Positions 26,893-36,500 of a stretch of 64,000 bases of DNA are shown here, in pieces. Location of the stretch: assembly GCA_025361565.1 (NCBI GenBank), contig JANYKN010000112.1:1-64000 (forward strand), written 5' to 3'. Each line of letters opens with the position of its first letter. The stretch's first letter is position 1. Made by a program: the position numbers and the translations under genes. The notes under the pieces were generated by a model. That model was not told the DNA's origin. It was given only the letters and a program-made list of their open reading frames with translations, and searched no databases. This DNA is from Bacteroidota bacterium (lineage in GTDB: Bacteria; Bacteroidota; Bacteroidia; Bacteroidales; NBLH01).

Positions 26893-28380
26893 CTATTTGG
26901 CACTTCCATTTGGATGACAATGTAAGCAAGAAGCACTAGCGTATACATATCCACTTTCACCTTTATGTTTATCGTCCATATCTGTTTTTTGATGGCAAGT
27001 TATACAAGTAAATTCTTTATAGTTACTCGCGTTTGTATGGCAATCCGAACAATTACTCCATTGTCCATTGTGCTTTCCAGAATAAATAGGGAAAGAAAGT
27101 GCATCGTGCTGCGCATAACTTGCAGGTTTCCATCCTAAAGCTGTAGTATGGCATTGGTTACAAGTTGTAGAGAAATTTAATGATGAATGTACCGGATTAG
27201 TGGTTGCATTATAATTTGGAAGATGGCAACTAACACACTCACTCGATGTACTTGTATAATTGCCGTTTATATGGCATTCAGCACACTGTCTTCCGCTATG
27301 TCCCTGAGTAAGTGCAAAATTGGTATGATCAAAAGTTGCCGGTTTCCAACCTGCAGTATTATGGCAAGTTTTACAATCTGTTGAAAAACCAGAACTAACA
27401 TGATTGGGATCGGTAGTTGCATTAAAATCCGTTTGATGACAACTTACACATTCGCTTGAAGTATTGGAGTAATTACCGTTTATATGGCATTGCGCGCACT
27501 CTCTTCCGCTATGTCCCAGTGTTAGAGGAAATATGGTATGGTCAAAATTTGCAGGTTTCCATCCAGGTGCAGTAGTATGGCATATTTTACAATCTGTTGA
27601 AAAATTAGCACTAATATGGTTGGGATTAGTGGTTGCGCTATAATTAGGCTGATGGCAACTTATACATTCAGGTGAAATTGCTGTCAGGCTGCCATTGGTA
27701 TGACATTGACTGCAATTAGGTAATGCATGTCCTTGTGTAAGTGGAAAAAAGCTGTGGTTAAACCCGTCACCAGTCCATGTATTTGAATAAATAGTATGGC
27801 AATCCGTACAATTTGTTGAAAAACCCGATGCTATGTGGTTTGGTTGCGTAGTAGCAGCATATTTGTCGCTATGGCAGCTATAACATTCTGTTCCTATAAC
27901 ATCAAACCTTAAAAGTGATTCTGATTTATGGCACTGGTAGCAGTCGGCAGTTCCATGTACACCAACAAGAGGAAACCTGCTTTCCTGATGTATTTGTGTG
28001 ATATTATTAACTAGCCATGATTGAGGTGTATGACAACGACTACATTCTTTGCCCACCGTAGATTCATGCATATCGTTATGGCATTGCACACATTGGGTTT
28101 TGGCTTCAGAAAAAATCAAAGTTGGATGACAGAGTTTGCAATCAACCTGCTCGTGTTGCCCAATTAAAGGCATCGCCGTTGAATTGTGATCAAAGGAATA
28201 AATCGATCTATCAATTTTCCAACCTTTTGCACTGTGGCAAACATCACAGCTTATGTTGAAATTATCACCATGCGGCGGTTTTATCGGATTAGGCCTACCT
28301 GTATTCCCAATTGAATACAAAGAAAAAATGCCTATTAGCATTATGGTTAATGCTGCTATTGAATATGACAGTCTTCGCAT
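26893..28380 (-). CDS. 19-heme c-type cytochrome
   Basis: A 495-residue exported protein with 19 CxxCH heme-attachment motifs (first CDVCH near 45, last CLHCH near 485). The N-terminal hydrophobic helix (8-25) has no obvious cleavage site and may anchor the protein to the inner membrane. Residues 176-460 consist of about four repeats of 71-73 residues, each with ATTxPNH, STDCKxCH, GWKP, FDHTxFxLTxGHSGRxCAxCH and NGNYxxTSSECVSCH (three hemes). The FDH histidines probably serve as distal heme ligands. It overlaps the end of the 23-heme gene by 25 bases. It most likely moves electrons in the periplasm or at the outer membrane. Confidence 0.92.
   Translation of the reverse strand: MRRLSYSIAALTIMLIGIFSLYSIGNTGRPNPIKPPHGDNFNISCDVCHSAKGWKIDRSIYSFDHNSTAMPLIGQHEQVDCKLCHPTLIFSEAKTQCVQCHNDMHESTVGKECSRCHTPQSWLVNNITQIHQESRFPLVGVHGTADCYQCHKSESLLRFDVIGTECYSCHSDKYAATTQPNHIASGFSTNCTDCHTIYSNTWTGDGFNHSFFPLTQGHALPNCSQCHTNGSLTAISPECISCHQPNYSATTNPNHISANFSTDCKICHTTAPGWKPANFDHTIFPLTLGHSGRECAQCHINGNYSNTSSECVSCHQTDFNATTDPNHVSSGFSTDCKTCHNTAGWKPATFDHTNFALTQGHSGRQCAECHINGNYTSTSSECVSCHLPNYNATTNPVHSSLNFSTTCNQCHTTALGWKPASYAQHDALSFPIYSGKHNGQWSNCSDCHTNASNYKEFTCITCHQKTDMDDKHKGESGYVYASASCLHCHPNGSAK
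27003..27855 (-). repeat. internal triheme repeats of about 72 codons in the 19-heme gene
   Basis: Four units begin at residues 176, 249, 321 and 392 (spacing 73, 72, 71), each carrying three CxxCH motifs and strongly similar in DNA. The last unit diverges after GWKPA. Confidence 0.8.
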
Positions 28381-30176
28381 TTGAATCTTTTTATTTTGTA
28401 TACTATAAATTTTTGATATTTCTCAAGTTTGTGGCATTTTGAACATGCCAAATTTGCGTGTTTTCCATCCAGTTTAAAAGCAGTATTGTCATGATTAAAA
28501 ATGCTTTCTTGCCAATTATTGGTTACATGGCAGCTGCTGCAATCGGTAACTCCGTTTTTTTCGAATTGCTTGTTATGGTTATCAGTGTGGCAATTTGAGC
28601 AGGTTTTTGGTAAACCTGCAAACTTTTGTTGCTGTTTGCCAGATTTATCGACAGAAAAATGACAATCCCTGCAGTTTGTATTTAAATGTGCACCTGTCAA
28701 TTTAAAATTGGTTTTCAAATGGTCGAAATTTAATTCTTTCCAACTTTTTTCTGAATGGCAGGTTTTACAAGTCTCATTCGGATAATATTTCTGTGCAATT
28801 GTTGTTTTATGAATGTTTTGATGACAGTCGACACAGTTTTTGCCCACATTTCTAAAACTCCAGTCATCTTGTTTTTTATGACATTCGAAACAAGCAACTG
28901 CAACATGTGCACCTTGCAGCTTAAATTCGCTTTGATTGTGATTTTCTAAGGTAAAATTCGATGGACTAAATTTATTAACTGTATGGCATTTACTGCAATC
29001 AGGAGAAGTGCCGGAATTTGCAAATTGACCTTTATGATAATCGGTGTGGCAATCAGCACAATTATTGCCCAAATTTCTGAAGCTCCAATTACCTTGTTTT
29101 TTATGACATTTAAAACAATCTACTGTAGTATGTGAGCCTTGCAATTTAAATTTGCCTTGATTATGATTTTCAACAGTGAAATTAGAAGGACTGAATCCAT
29201 TAACCGAATGGCATTTACTGCAATCAGGAGACTTATCCGACACTGCGAACTGGCCTTTATGAAAATCGGTATGGCAATCGGTACAATTATCGTGTTTTAC
29301 AGGGTCAGAAATCTTTGTTTTATGGCATAATGTGCATGAAACATTTCTGTGTTTGCCTTCGAGGATAAATCCAGTTTTGCTGTGATCGAAATTGGCATTA
29401 CCCTTAATATTATGAAATGAAGTTTCCGAATGGCATTGCTTACAATTTTGTCCAAATTTATTCTGATGTGCATCGACATGACAATTTGTACAATTGGAAA
29501 ACTGAATACCCGCAAATTTCTGAAAAGGCTTACCGTCCTTTGTTTCCTTTGAATGGCATTTTGAACAATCTACTGTTTGATGTTGTCCGAGTAAAGGAAA
29601 TTTTGTGTTTCCATGATCGAATTTTACGGCAGGTTTAAAAGTTGTTTGCCCATGGCATTTTGAGCAAGAACCCGCAAGCGTTTTTTGATGATAATCGGTG
29701 TGGCAAGTTACACATTCGGTATTTAAACCCAAATAGGTTTGAGGTTTTGATTTGAGTTTGTTATTTGTAATAAATTTTGAAGTATGGCAGGCGTTGCACA
29801 GTTGTTTAGCATGAGCTTCTTCAAGATTAAAACCTGTTAGGTTATGTTGAAAATTTGTAGTAGTAAATCGTATAATCTGAAAATTCTTGCCGTGATGGTC
29901 GTTGTGGCATGAGGCGCAGTCTTTTCCCTTTACTGCGCTGGAAGAATGATAACCTTTTTGAACATTTAGCCTTTCTTTAATTTCTGTATGACAGGCCAAA
30001 CACTTATCATTTGAAACTTTTGCTCCAATACTGTGGCATTTGGTGCAATTACTCATACCTTCCAAATGAGAATGGACTTTAGCCAATTCGCCAGGAGAAA
30101 TCTGGGAAAAAGAAGTGATATTGATTCCCAAATTAAATAAACTCAGCAGAAAAATAGTATTTACAAAATTCCGCAT
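28356..30176 (-). CDS. 23-heme c-type cytochrome
   Basis: A 606-residue secreted protein with 23 CxxCH motifs (first CTKCH at 44, last CEDCH at 600). Signal peptide 1-24 (ends SFSQ). It is built from recurring units FDHxxTxFxLxGxHxxxxCxxCH, seen for example at 186, 263, 484 and 560, where the FDH His is a likely distal ligand. Residues 298-372 and 373-447 are a 75-residue tandem duplication (CTDCHTDFHKGQF / CADCHTDYHKGQF). It is transcribed 12 bases after the FAD oxidoreductase gene, and its 3' end overlaps the 19-heme gene. The protein should be periplasmic or attached to the outer membrane and carry electrons. Confidence 0.92.
   Translation of the reverse strand: MRNFVNTIFLLSLFNLGINITSFSQISPGELAKVHSHLEGMSNCTKCHSIGAKVSNDKCLACHTEIKERLNVQKGYHSSSAVKGKDCASCHNDHHGKNFQIIRFTTTNFQHNLTGFNLEEAHAKQLCNACHTSKFITNNKLKSKPQTYLGLNTECVTCHTDYHQKTLAGSCSKCHGQTTFKPAVKFDHGNTKFPLLGQHQTVDCSKCHSKETKDGKPFQKFAGIQFSNCTNCHVDAHQNKFGQNCKQCHSETSFHNIKGNANFDHSKTGFILEGKHRNVSCTLCHKTKISDPVKHDNCTDCHTDFHKGQFAVSDKSPDCSKCHSVNGFSPSNFTVENHNQGKFKLQGSHTTVDCFKCHKKQGNWSFRNLGNNCADCHTDYHKGQFANSGTSPDCSKCHTVNKFSPSNFTLENHNQSEFKLQGAHVAVACFECHKKQDDWSFRNVGKNCVDCHQNIHKTTIAQKYYPNETCKTCHSEKSWKELNFDHLKTNFKLTGAHLNTNCRDCHFSVDKSGKQQQKFAGLPKTCSNCHTDNHNKQFEKNGVTDCSSCHVTNNWQESIFNHDNTAFKLDGKHANLACSKCHKLEKYQKFIVYKIKRFKCEDCHIQ
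28836..29285 (-). repeat. 75-codon tandem duplication in the 23-heme gene
   Basis: Codons 298-372 and 373-447 encode near-identical triheme blocks; both contain DCSKCHxVN, SPSNFT and WSFRN. Confidence 0.75.
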
Positions 30177-30188
30177 ATGAAATTGTTA

Positions 30189-31511
30189 TTAATGTTTTAA
30201 AATAGCTTCGCCAAATTTCTTGGTAATTTTAATTCCAATTTTTTCTAAAAATTGAGTGGGCAACTCGCCACCGGCAAAAATGTAAACCAAATCGTTCTTT
30301 ATTTTTATGTTTTCAACATCCTTTCCTACAGAAAGCGTAATATCTTCTTTATCAATAGAAAGCAGGTTTGAATTCAATTTAACATCAATACTTCCATTAG
30401 CAATAGCTTTATTTATTTTTGTGCTATTCATTGGCTTTAACCGGCTAAAAACATCGTTTCGATAAGATAATGTAACTTTATTATTCTCAGCTAGCAAAAG
30501 CGCCGATTCAATTGCCGAATCTCCGCCACCAACAACTAAAATGTCTTTACCCTCAATATTTTCCGGTTCTAATAAACGATATGCAACTTTTTCAGACTGC
30601 TCTCCTGGTACATTTAATTTTCGGGGCGTACCTTGTCTTCCAATTGATAATAAAACGGTTTTTGAAGTAAATTCTTCGCCTGATAATGTGTTGATTTTGA
30701 AATATCCGTTTTCGCTTACAACAGATTCAACTTTTGATTTCTCTTTTATTTCTATATTATTTTCTGCCAATACTTTTTTCCATAAATCTAATAAATCACT
30801 CTTACTGGTTTGAAAAAGTTTCACTTTGCCATAAAGTGGTAAATCCATTGGAGAAGTCATTACAATTTTTGCTCTTGGAAATGTAAAAACGGTGCCTCCC
30901 AATGTATCTTGTTCCAACACAATTGCTTTAAGGTCGTTCTTTTTGGCAGTCAGTGCTGCTGAAATTCCTGCCGGGCCAGCTCCAACAATCACAAGGTCGT
31001 AAGTGGCCCCATGATTTTTAGCAATCGTTTTGGTGAGGTTTTCTGCGGCTTGTTTTCCCTGCTCAACCGCATTTCTTATTAAACCCATGCCACCCAACTC
31101 ACCAGCTATAAATATACCTGGAACATTGGATTCGAAATTTTGGTTTATATGCGGAAGATCTACGCCACGAGTCGCTGTGCCAATACAAAGTGTAATAGCC
31201 TGGGTTGGACAAGCATGAAAGCACGCTCCGTGCCCAATGCATTGCGAAGCATTAATGGTAGTGGCTCTGCCGTTCACTATTCCCAAAACATCATGTTCTG
31301 GGCAAGCGGCTATACATGCACCTGACTTAATACAATTATGGTCAATAACCGGATGGAGAGAAACCGGTTCAAAAAGACCTTCTTCTTTAGCTTTTATTAT
31401 TTTTGCTTTTGTTATGCTTGTTTCCCGGCTTTGTTTCCGAATATATAAGCCGACAACAGCCAAACAGATGATTGCGACAACTGCGTATACCGCTATTTCT
31501 TCTAGTTCCAT
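30189..31511 (-). CDS. membrane-anchored FAD/Fe-S oxidoreductase (thioredoxin-reductase-like)
   Basis: A 440-residue protein from the ATG at 31511, one base after the cytochrome b-like gene stop. One transmembrane helix (about 6-24) anchors it. Next come two ferredoxin-like motifs: C60-x2-S63-x2-C66-x3-C70-P and C91-x2-H94-x2-C97-x3-C101-P; in each, the second Cys of the usual CxxCxxCxxxCP is missing. The rest is a two-domain FAD/NAD(P) reductase, with FAD motif VGAGPAG (177-183) and pyridine-nucleotide motif VVGGGDSAIE (326-335). The redox-active CxxC of thioredoxin reductase is absent, so electrons probably pass between NAD(P)H, FAD and the Fe-S centres. It likely feeds or accepts electrons from the neighbouring cytochromes. 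Confidence 0.82.
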   Translation of the reverse strand: MELEEIAVYAVVAIICLAVVGLYIRKQSRETSITKAKIIKAKEEGLFEPVSLHPVIDHNCIKSGACIAACPEHDVLGIVNGRATTINASQCIGHGACFHACPTQAITLCIGTATRGVDLPHINQNFESNVPGIFIAGELGGMGLIRNAVEQGKQAAENLTKTIAKNHGATYDLVIVGAGPAGISAALTAKKNDLKAIVLEQDTLGGTVFTFPRAKIVMTSPMDLPLYGKVKLFQTSKSDLLDLWKKVLAENNIEIKEKSKVESVVSENGYFKINTLSGEEFTSKTVLLSIGRQGTPRKLNVPGEQSEKVAYRLLEPENIEGKDILVVGGGDSAIESALLLAENNKVTLSYRNDVFSRLKPMNSTKINKAIANGSIDVKLNSNLLSIDKEDITLSVGKDVENIKIKNDLVYIFAGGELPTQFLEKIGIKITKKFGEAILKH

Positions 31512-31512
31512 A

Positions 31513-32367
31513 TTAAAATATCCATTTATATCCGAAAGTAATTGTAACAGCAACATGTATAATCATAATAATAATCATGATGACAGCGAAAGGTAGATGG
31601 GCTACGTGCCAGTAGTTGAAAAGTTTTTGCATAATAACCAACCTGTCTATCTTTCTATTGAGAGACATGTCTTTTTTAACAAGTTTAACGATTTTTGTAC
31701 GCTCGGCATGTGAGAAATTATGCTTTTTCAAAACACTTTTAACCAAACCCACAGTTTTGATATTACTAAAATACTTCGAAAAGTAGCCTTTACTCGCATC
31801 CGCCTTTGAATTAATAGCCGAAATAATAATTTGTGATGTTTCATCATCCAAATTATAATTATTTTTTAAAATATCGTCCAAATCAGTCTTTAATCCACGT
31901 ACTTCAGTCAAACTTAGTTCCCTGCCTTCTATTGTTCTTGGAATCTGGATATAAATAAAACGGCCAATAACACCACTTGACCAAACAGCTACCATGCTCC
32001 AGAAGCTAACCGCTACTATTCCTCCAAATTTAAATGAGGTGTGGAATAAAATCATCATCGGCCCCAGGGTGCAAAGAAAAATATGAAACTCAAGCCAATA
32101 CTTTAAACTTCCCCACCGGGATAAAGCTTTAACTCGTTTTCGGGTAATGTACAATAACATACCAAAAATCATAAGAAAGGAACCAACAATCCCTAAACCG
32201 TGGCCTATAAAACCACTTGGTTTAAGAACATCATTTGAAGGATGAAAATAACGCTCCTCAACACTGGTTTGATAATATGAATGGCCCATATTATAAAGAA
32301 TTATAAACGTAACTACAACGGTAAGTACCATTGCTCCATTAAATAATTTGCGGACAATTCCAGGCAT
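31513..32367 (-). CDS. integral-membrane cytochrome b-like protein
   Basis: A 284-residue membrane protein, first gene of the cytochrome operon. There are about five helices, at 10-30, 52-74, 92-112, 115-138 and 255-278, and a soluble charged loop of about 115 residues (145-245). Histidines at helix positions suit b-type hemes: H56 (IGHGLG), H95 (LEFHIF), H109 (LFHTSF), H254/H257 (YWHVAH) and H271 (IIHVAV). This resembles the diheme membrane b subunits that exchange electrons with quinones. No family name is certain; heme binding is inferred from the histidines and from context. Confidence 0.72.
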   Translation of the reverse strand: MPGIVRKLFNGAMVLTVVVTFIILYNMGHSYYQTSVEERYFHPSNDVLKPSGFIGHGLGIVGSFLMIFGMLLYITRKRVKALSRWGSLKYWLEFHIFLCTLGPMMILFHTSFKFGGIVAVSFWSMVAVWSSGVIGRFIYIQIPRTIEGRELSLTEVRGLKTDLDDILKNNYNLDDETSQIIISAINSKADASKGYFSKYFSNIKTVGLVKSVLKKHNFSHAERTKIVKLVKKDMSLNRKIDRLVIMQKLFNYWHVAHLPFAVIMIIIMIIHVAVTITFGYKWIF

Positions 32368-32397
32368 AATTCAAATTTATTTAGGGTTCGATAATTA

Positions 32398-32405
32398 CAA
32401 AGATA
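32398..32405 (-). promoter_or_regulatory. -7 box (TATCTTTG) of the cytochrome operon
   Basis: The minus strand reads TATCTTTG, an exact TAnnTTTG, 30 bases before the ATG of the cytochrome b-like gene. It is the likely promoter for all five genes down to 25273. Confidence 0.45.
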
Positions 32406-32581
32406 AACGTATGTGAAACTATTTTATTAGTTTTTAAGGAAAATATTAAGTACAAACGCCCTATTTATAACAGTTCTAAATAAAATCTGCCAATAAATAA
32501 TCATTTGTACTTTTTTATACTCCCGTTTAATGTATACAATTTTATAGTAGTTGTAGATTACCAACTGGCGAAATAAATATG

Positions 32582-33280
32582 TTATTTTTTAACTGCATCC
32601 TCAAGCAATACATCGTATTTATAGCCATAACCATAATCTTTATCGAGAATAAGTTTTCCTGACAATATAAGTGTATCGCCCAGGCTTGCTTTTACTAAAG
32701 TAGTAAGCACCAAATCAAAATGTCCATCCTTTTCAGTTCCATCCTGAAGGTGAATCCAGTTTTTGCCCATAATTTCAGCATTGTATTTAGTAACAACTCC
32801 CTTTACGGTAATCACATTTCCTGCATATTTATTTTTATTTGCATATAAATCAGCAATACTGGTTAGTCCTTTGCCTAGATTTATTTTAACATTTTGCTTG
32901 GTAGTTGTTACCTCCGCTTTATAATCCGATTTACTTTGAGGTTGTTCAATAGAAGAATTCGGTTCTGTGCTTATTTTCTGAGCAAATATTATGGTTTCAA
33001 AAAATCTATTCAGCTCCTTGCTTTGAAAATTATCCATTTTCATGTTTTGGATAAAATAATATTTTACACCAACAGTGGCATTCATTTTAGTTCCGGCAAT
33101 CCATGTGTCCTTACCATTAATATCCAATAAAATATAAGTATAGCTGCTGGTTTGCAAAACCTCTTTTGCAATACCTTGAAGGGAATCTGTTGCCGGTTTA
33201 CTCTTTTGTTCGTCAGGATGATTGAATTGGCAAGAAACGAATAATGCAACAATCATTGAAATTAAAACATAATTTTTCAT
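32582..33280 (-). CDS. lipoprotein with two OB-fold-like domains
   Basis: A 232-residue lipoprotein, signal MKNYVLISMIVALFVSC with lipidated C17. The first domain (about 38-100, EVLQTSSYTYILLDI, DTWIAG) resembles the OB-fold proteins often found beside multiheme cytochromes (NrfJ-like). The second (about 140-230) has GNVITVKGVVTKYN, WIHLQDGTE and DTLILSGKLIL, a second OB-like pattern. It lies 214 bases upstream of the cytochrome operon on the same strand and has its own promoter box. It may help cytochrome maturation or bind to the complex; that role is inference. Confidence 0.72.
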   Translation of the reverse strand: MKNYVLISMIVALFVSCQFNHPDEQKSKPATDSLQGIAKEVLQTSSYTYILLDINGKDTWIAGTKMNATVGVKYYFIQNMKMDNFQSKELNRFFETIIFAQKISTEPNSSIEQPQSKSDYKAEVTTTKQNVKINLGKGLTSIADLYANKNKYAGNVITVKGVVTKYNAEIMGKNWIHLQDGTEKDGHFDLVLTTLVKASLGDTLILSGKLILDKDYGYGYKYDVLLEDAVKK

Positions 33281-33309
33281 CTTTTTCTATTTTTTTATTT
33301 ATAATGAAT

Positions 33310-33317
33310 CAAAAATA
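33310..33317 (-). promoter_or_regulatory. -7 box (TATTTTTG) of the OB-fold lipoprotein gene
   Basis: The minus strand reads TATTTTTG, a TAnnTTTG match, 29 bases before the start codon at 33280. Confidence 0.35.
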
Positions 33318-33589
33318 TTTAAATTTCTGAATAATAAGGAATTATTTTTTTTGTTCTGTAAAACAAAGACTTACAGAAAATTATTCAATGCCACATTTTA
33401 GTTTTTCACCATATTGATTTAGGCAAAAACATTTGCTTTTCCATTTAAAAATCTGTAATGCAAATTAAAGTCATATAAATAGTCTTATATATAGTAAGAC
33501 CAATTTTTGTACTCATGCTAAATAATATGTACACTTGTAATCACTCTAAAAGTCACTGAAGCAAACATTTTTTCACGAATCTCAAAATT
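33318..33589. other. divergent promoter spacer
   Basis: About 270 AT-rich bases between divergent genes. A short hairpin (GTCTTA 33482-33487 with TAAGAC 33495-33500) is followed by CAATTTTTG. Nothing else was recognised. Confidence 0.4.
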
Positions 33590-36500
33590 ATGAAAAACCA
33601 AATCTTCACATTACTTATCATTTTAACAATATCCGGCACCTTGATATCGCAGACCACGATAACCGGGCTAGTTACTGATTCTCTTAACAAACCAATTCCA
33701 TTTGCAACTGTCTGTTTGTTAAAAACCACTTTTGGCACGTCAACCGATAACTATGGCAGGTATACTTTAAAAATCCCACAAGATGGTTATTATCAATTGC
33801 TTGCTTCAAGTGTCGGGTTCAATTCCATTGAGCGGAATATTTATGCCGATGGACAAAAGCTAAACATAGATATAAAGCTTTCGGTAAATTATTATACCTT
33901 AAACGAAGTTACAATTAAAGCCAGTGACGGATACAAAAGAAAATATTACAGACTTTTTATCAAACAGTTTATAGGCGATACACACAACTCCTTAAGTTGC
34001 ACTATTCTCAATCCGGAAGACTTGCAATTATATAAAGTTGCTCAAAATGACATTTTGAAAGGTTTTTCGATCAAACCACTAAAAATAGAAAACAAAGCAT
34101 TGGGCTATACCATTCTGTATGATCTTACTGATTTCAGTTTCGATATAAAAAGCGGAATTTTAAAATTTGCCGGAAACCATTATTTTCAACCATTGGAGGG
34201 TTCTTCAAATAAAATCAAAAAATGGAACCTAAACCGATTATTTGCTTATTATGGCTCACGGATGCACTTTATCAGATCGCTTTATGCTGATTCCCTTTTT
34301 AAGGATGGTTTTAAATTATCCGAATTTGAATTGGATACCATTAATAAAGAAAACCTTGAGTTTAAAACCTTGCAGGACAGTGACGTTGTGTTCTCAAATA
34401 ATCAAATTTCAAAAACCTTCTTTTATAAAAAATCATTGTTGATCAGATTTACTGACAACCACCCTGAACTAGTTTATAGTCCATATGGTTATGTGGCCAA
34501 TATTTATACCAGTTCTGTTGTATTTTCAGATTCTATCCGCATTTATAAAAACGGTTTGTTCGAAAATCCTTTTTCAGCAACCTGGGATGGGGCAATGACC
34601 ACTGAAAGGCTTGCAGATATGCTGCCCTTCGATTATTGGCCAAATCAGATAGAAGCTGATAAAAATAATGCGTTAGGCGAAAAATCCTTGATTAAGGATC
34701 AGGTGTTTGTGCACACTGACAGAAATTTATACAGACCAGGCGATACCATTTATTTCCAAGCCTATATTAGGGATAAAATTACCGGCGAATTTGAATCAGC
34801 CAGTACTTCACTTTACACGCTGCTTTTTAATGAACAAGAGGAAATGGCGGACAGTTCCCGGTTTAAAATTGAAAATGCTGCTTCATCAGGCTGGATGGTG
34901 ATTCCAATAAGTGCAAACTCAGGTTTATATCATTTTGTGGCATTTACAAGTATGATGCAAAATGATGATCCAAAAGATGCCTTTCAAATTGATTTAAGGG
35001 TTGAATCGAAAGCTAAAGATCCAAGGAAAGCAGCAGTTTCATTTAGCAAAGCTATGTATTTGCCAGGCGATACAATAGAAGCCACAATAAAAATTACCGA
35101 CTTGAAAGAAGAACCGGTCCACAATCAGCAATTTAAATCCACCTTGCAGTTTGGAAAATCTTCAATTGAACTGGAAGAATCTCACACCGACAGAAAAGGG
35201 GAATCCACGGTTAGGTTTACAATCCCAGATACCATAATGAACACAATTGAATTGCAGATTGAAATGAACAAAAAAAGTGACAACTCATCCATTATAAAGA
35301 ATTTTATTATCCCATATAATGATCAATCTTTGGATTTGAGATTCCTTGCTGAAGGTGGCAACTTAATAGAAGGGCTGGAACAGAGAATCGGATTCAATGC
35401 CACAAATAAAAAAGGAGAATCCATTTATATAAAAGGTCTGCTAAAAACTAGCAACGGAATTATTATAGACACAATAAGGTCGGGAGATTACGGCCCTGGA
35501 CTTTTCACCTGCAAACCCGAAAAAGGAATGTACGTGGAACTTATCAACATGGTTTATGAAAAGAAAATTTGGTCATTGCCTAATTTCAGCAAATCGGATA
35601 TAATATTGGGCGTAAAACCAATAAATAATAGATCTTTCGCAGTGCAAGTCCAATCCAATAATTACAATGGTGAAACGGTTTTTGTTGCGGGAAATATGAA
35701 CAATTCTCAAATATTTTTGCAGGAAATAAAACTCGACAAGAAGAAACGTATCACCATAAATACAAACGAACTACCTGCCGGAGTGGTACAAATTAGCCTT
35801 TTGGATGCTGCCATGAAACCAATTGCAGAACGGTTAATCTATGTTAATGCGGACAAACATCTAAAATTCAACATTTCAACTGACACAACTGTTTACACTC
35901 CTGGGCAAGAAACAGAACTGACCATATCGGTAACCAATGGCCAGGACTATCCTGAAAGCGGTAGTTTTTCAATTTCAGTGGCAAACGCCATATCAGGTAA
36001 TGATGCTGAAATATTTACACCTGGAATCGAGTACGCTTTTAACTATAATCCATATTTTGCAAATAACCTACCGCCAAAAGTGCTGCTAGATGGTCTTGAA
36101 AACCTTTCGGAGGAACAGCGCGACTTATTGTTGATGGTATACGGCTGGAGTAAAATTCACAGAAATTCAGATATAGATTCAATGAATAAACCGCCAATAA
36201 ATTACGATTTACTGAATATGAAGCTATTATATGCTATTGGCAAACGCAAGTCTGATAGAAAAATAACTCTTGTTTCGCTTGAAGGCCTTTCGACAAAAAA
36301 ACTCGTTACTGACGATAAGGGAGAAATCTCGATTTCGCTAAATTCACTTTCCGATGTTACCAGATCCATTTTGCTAATGCCAGACATTAAAAATAAAAAA
36401 AGAGTAAAAGGAGGAATGAAAAGTGGCCAGTTTGGTGATCAAAATTTACTTGAACTTTTAAAAAGAAAAAGAGTTTGGGGAGTTAAATTAGATATTCCAA

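Noticed and set aside
27003-27855. CRISPR-like array of regular repeats
   Set aside because: The repeats are in-frame coding triheme units of about 215 bases with conserved protein, not short identical repeats separated by unique spacers.
33318-33589. Small hairpin as a riboswitch or regulatory RNA before the first MG2 gene
   Set aside because: Six-base stem only, no recognisable conserved RNA fold.
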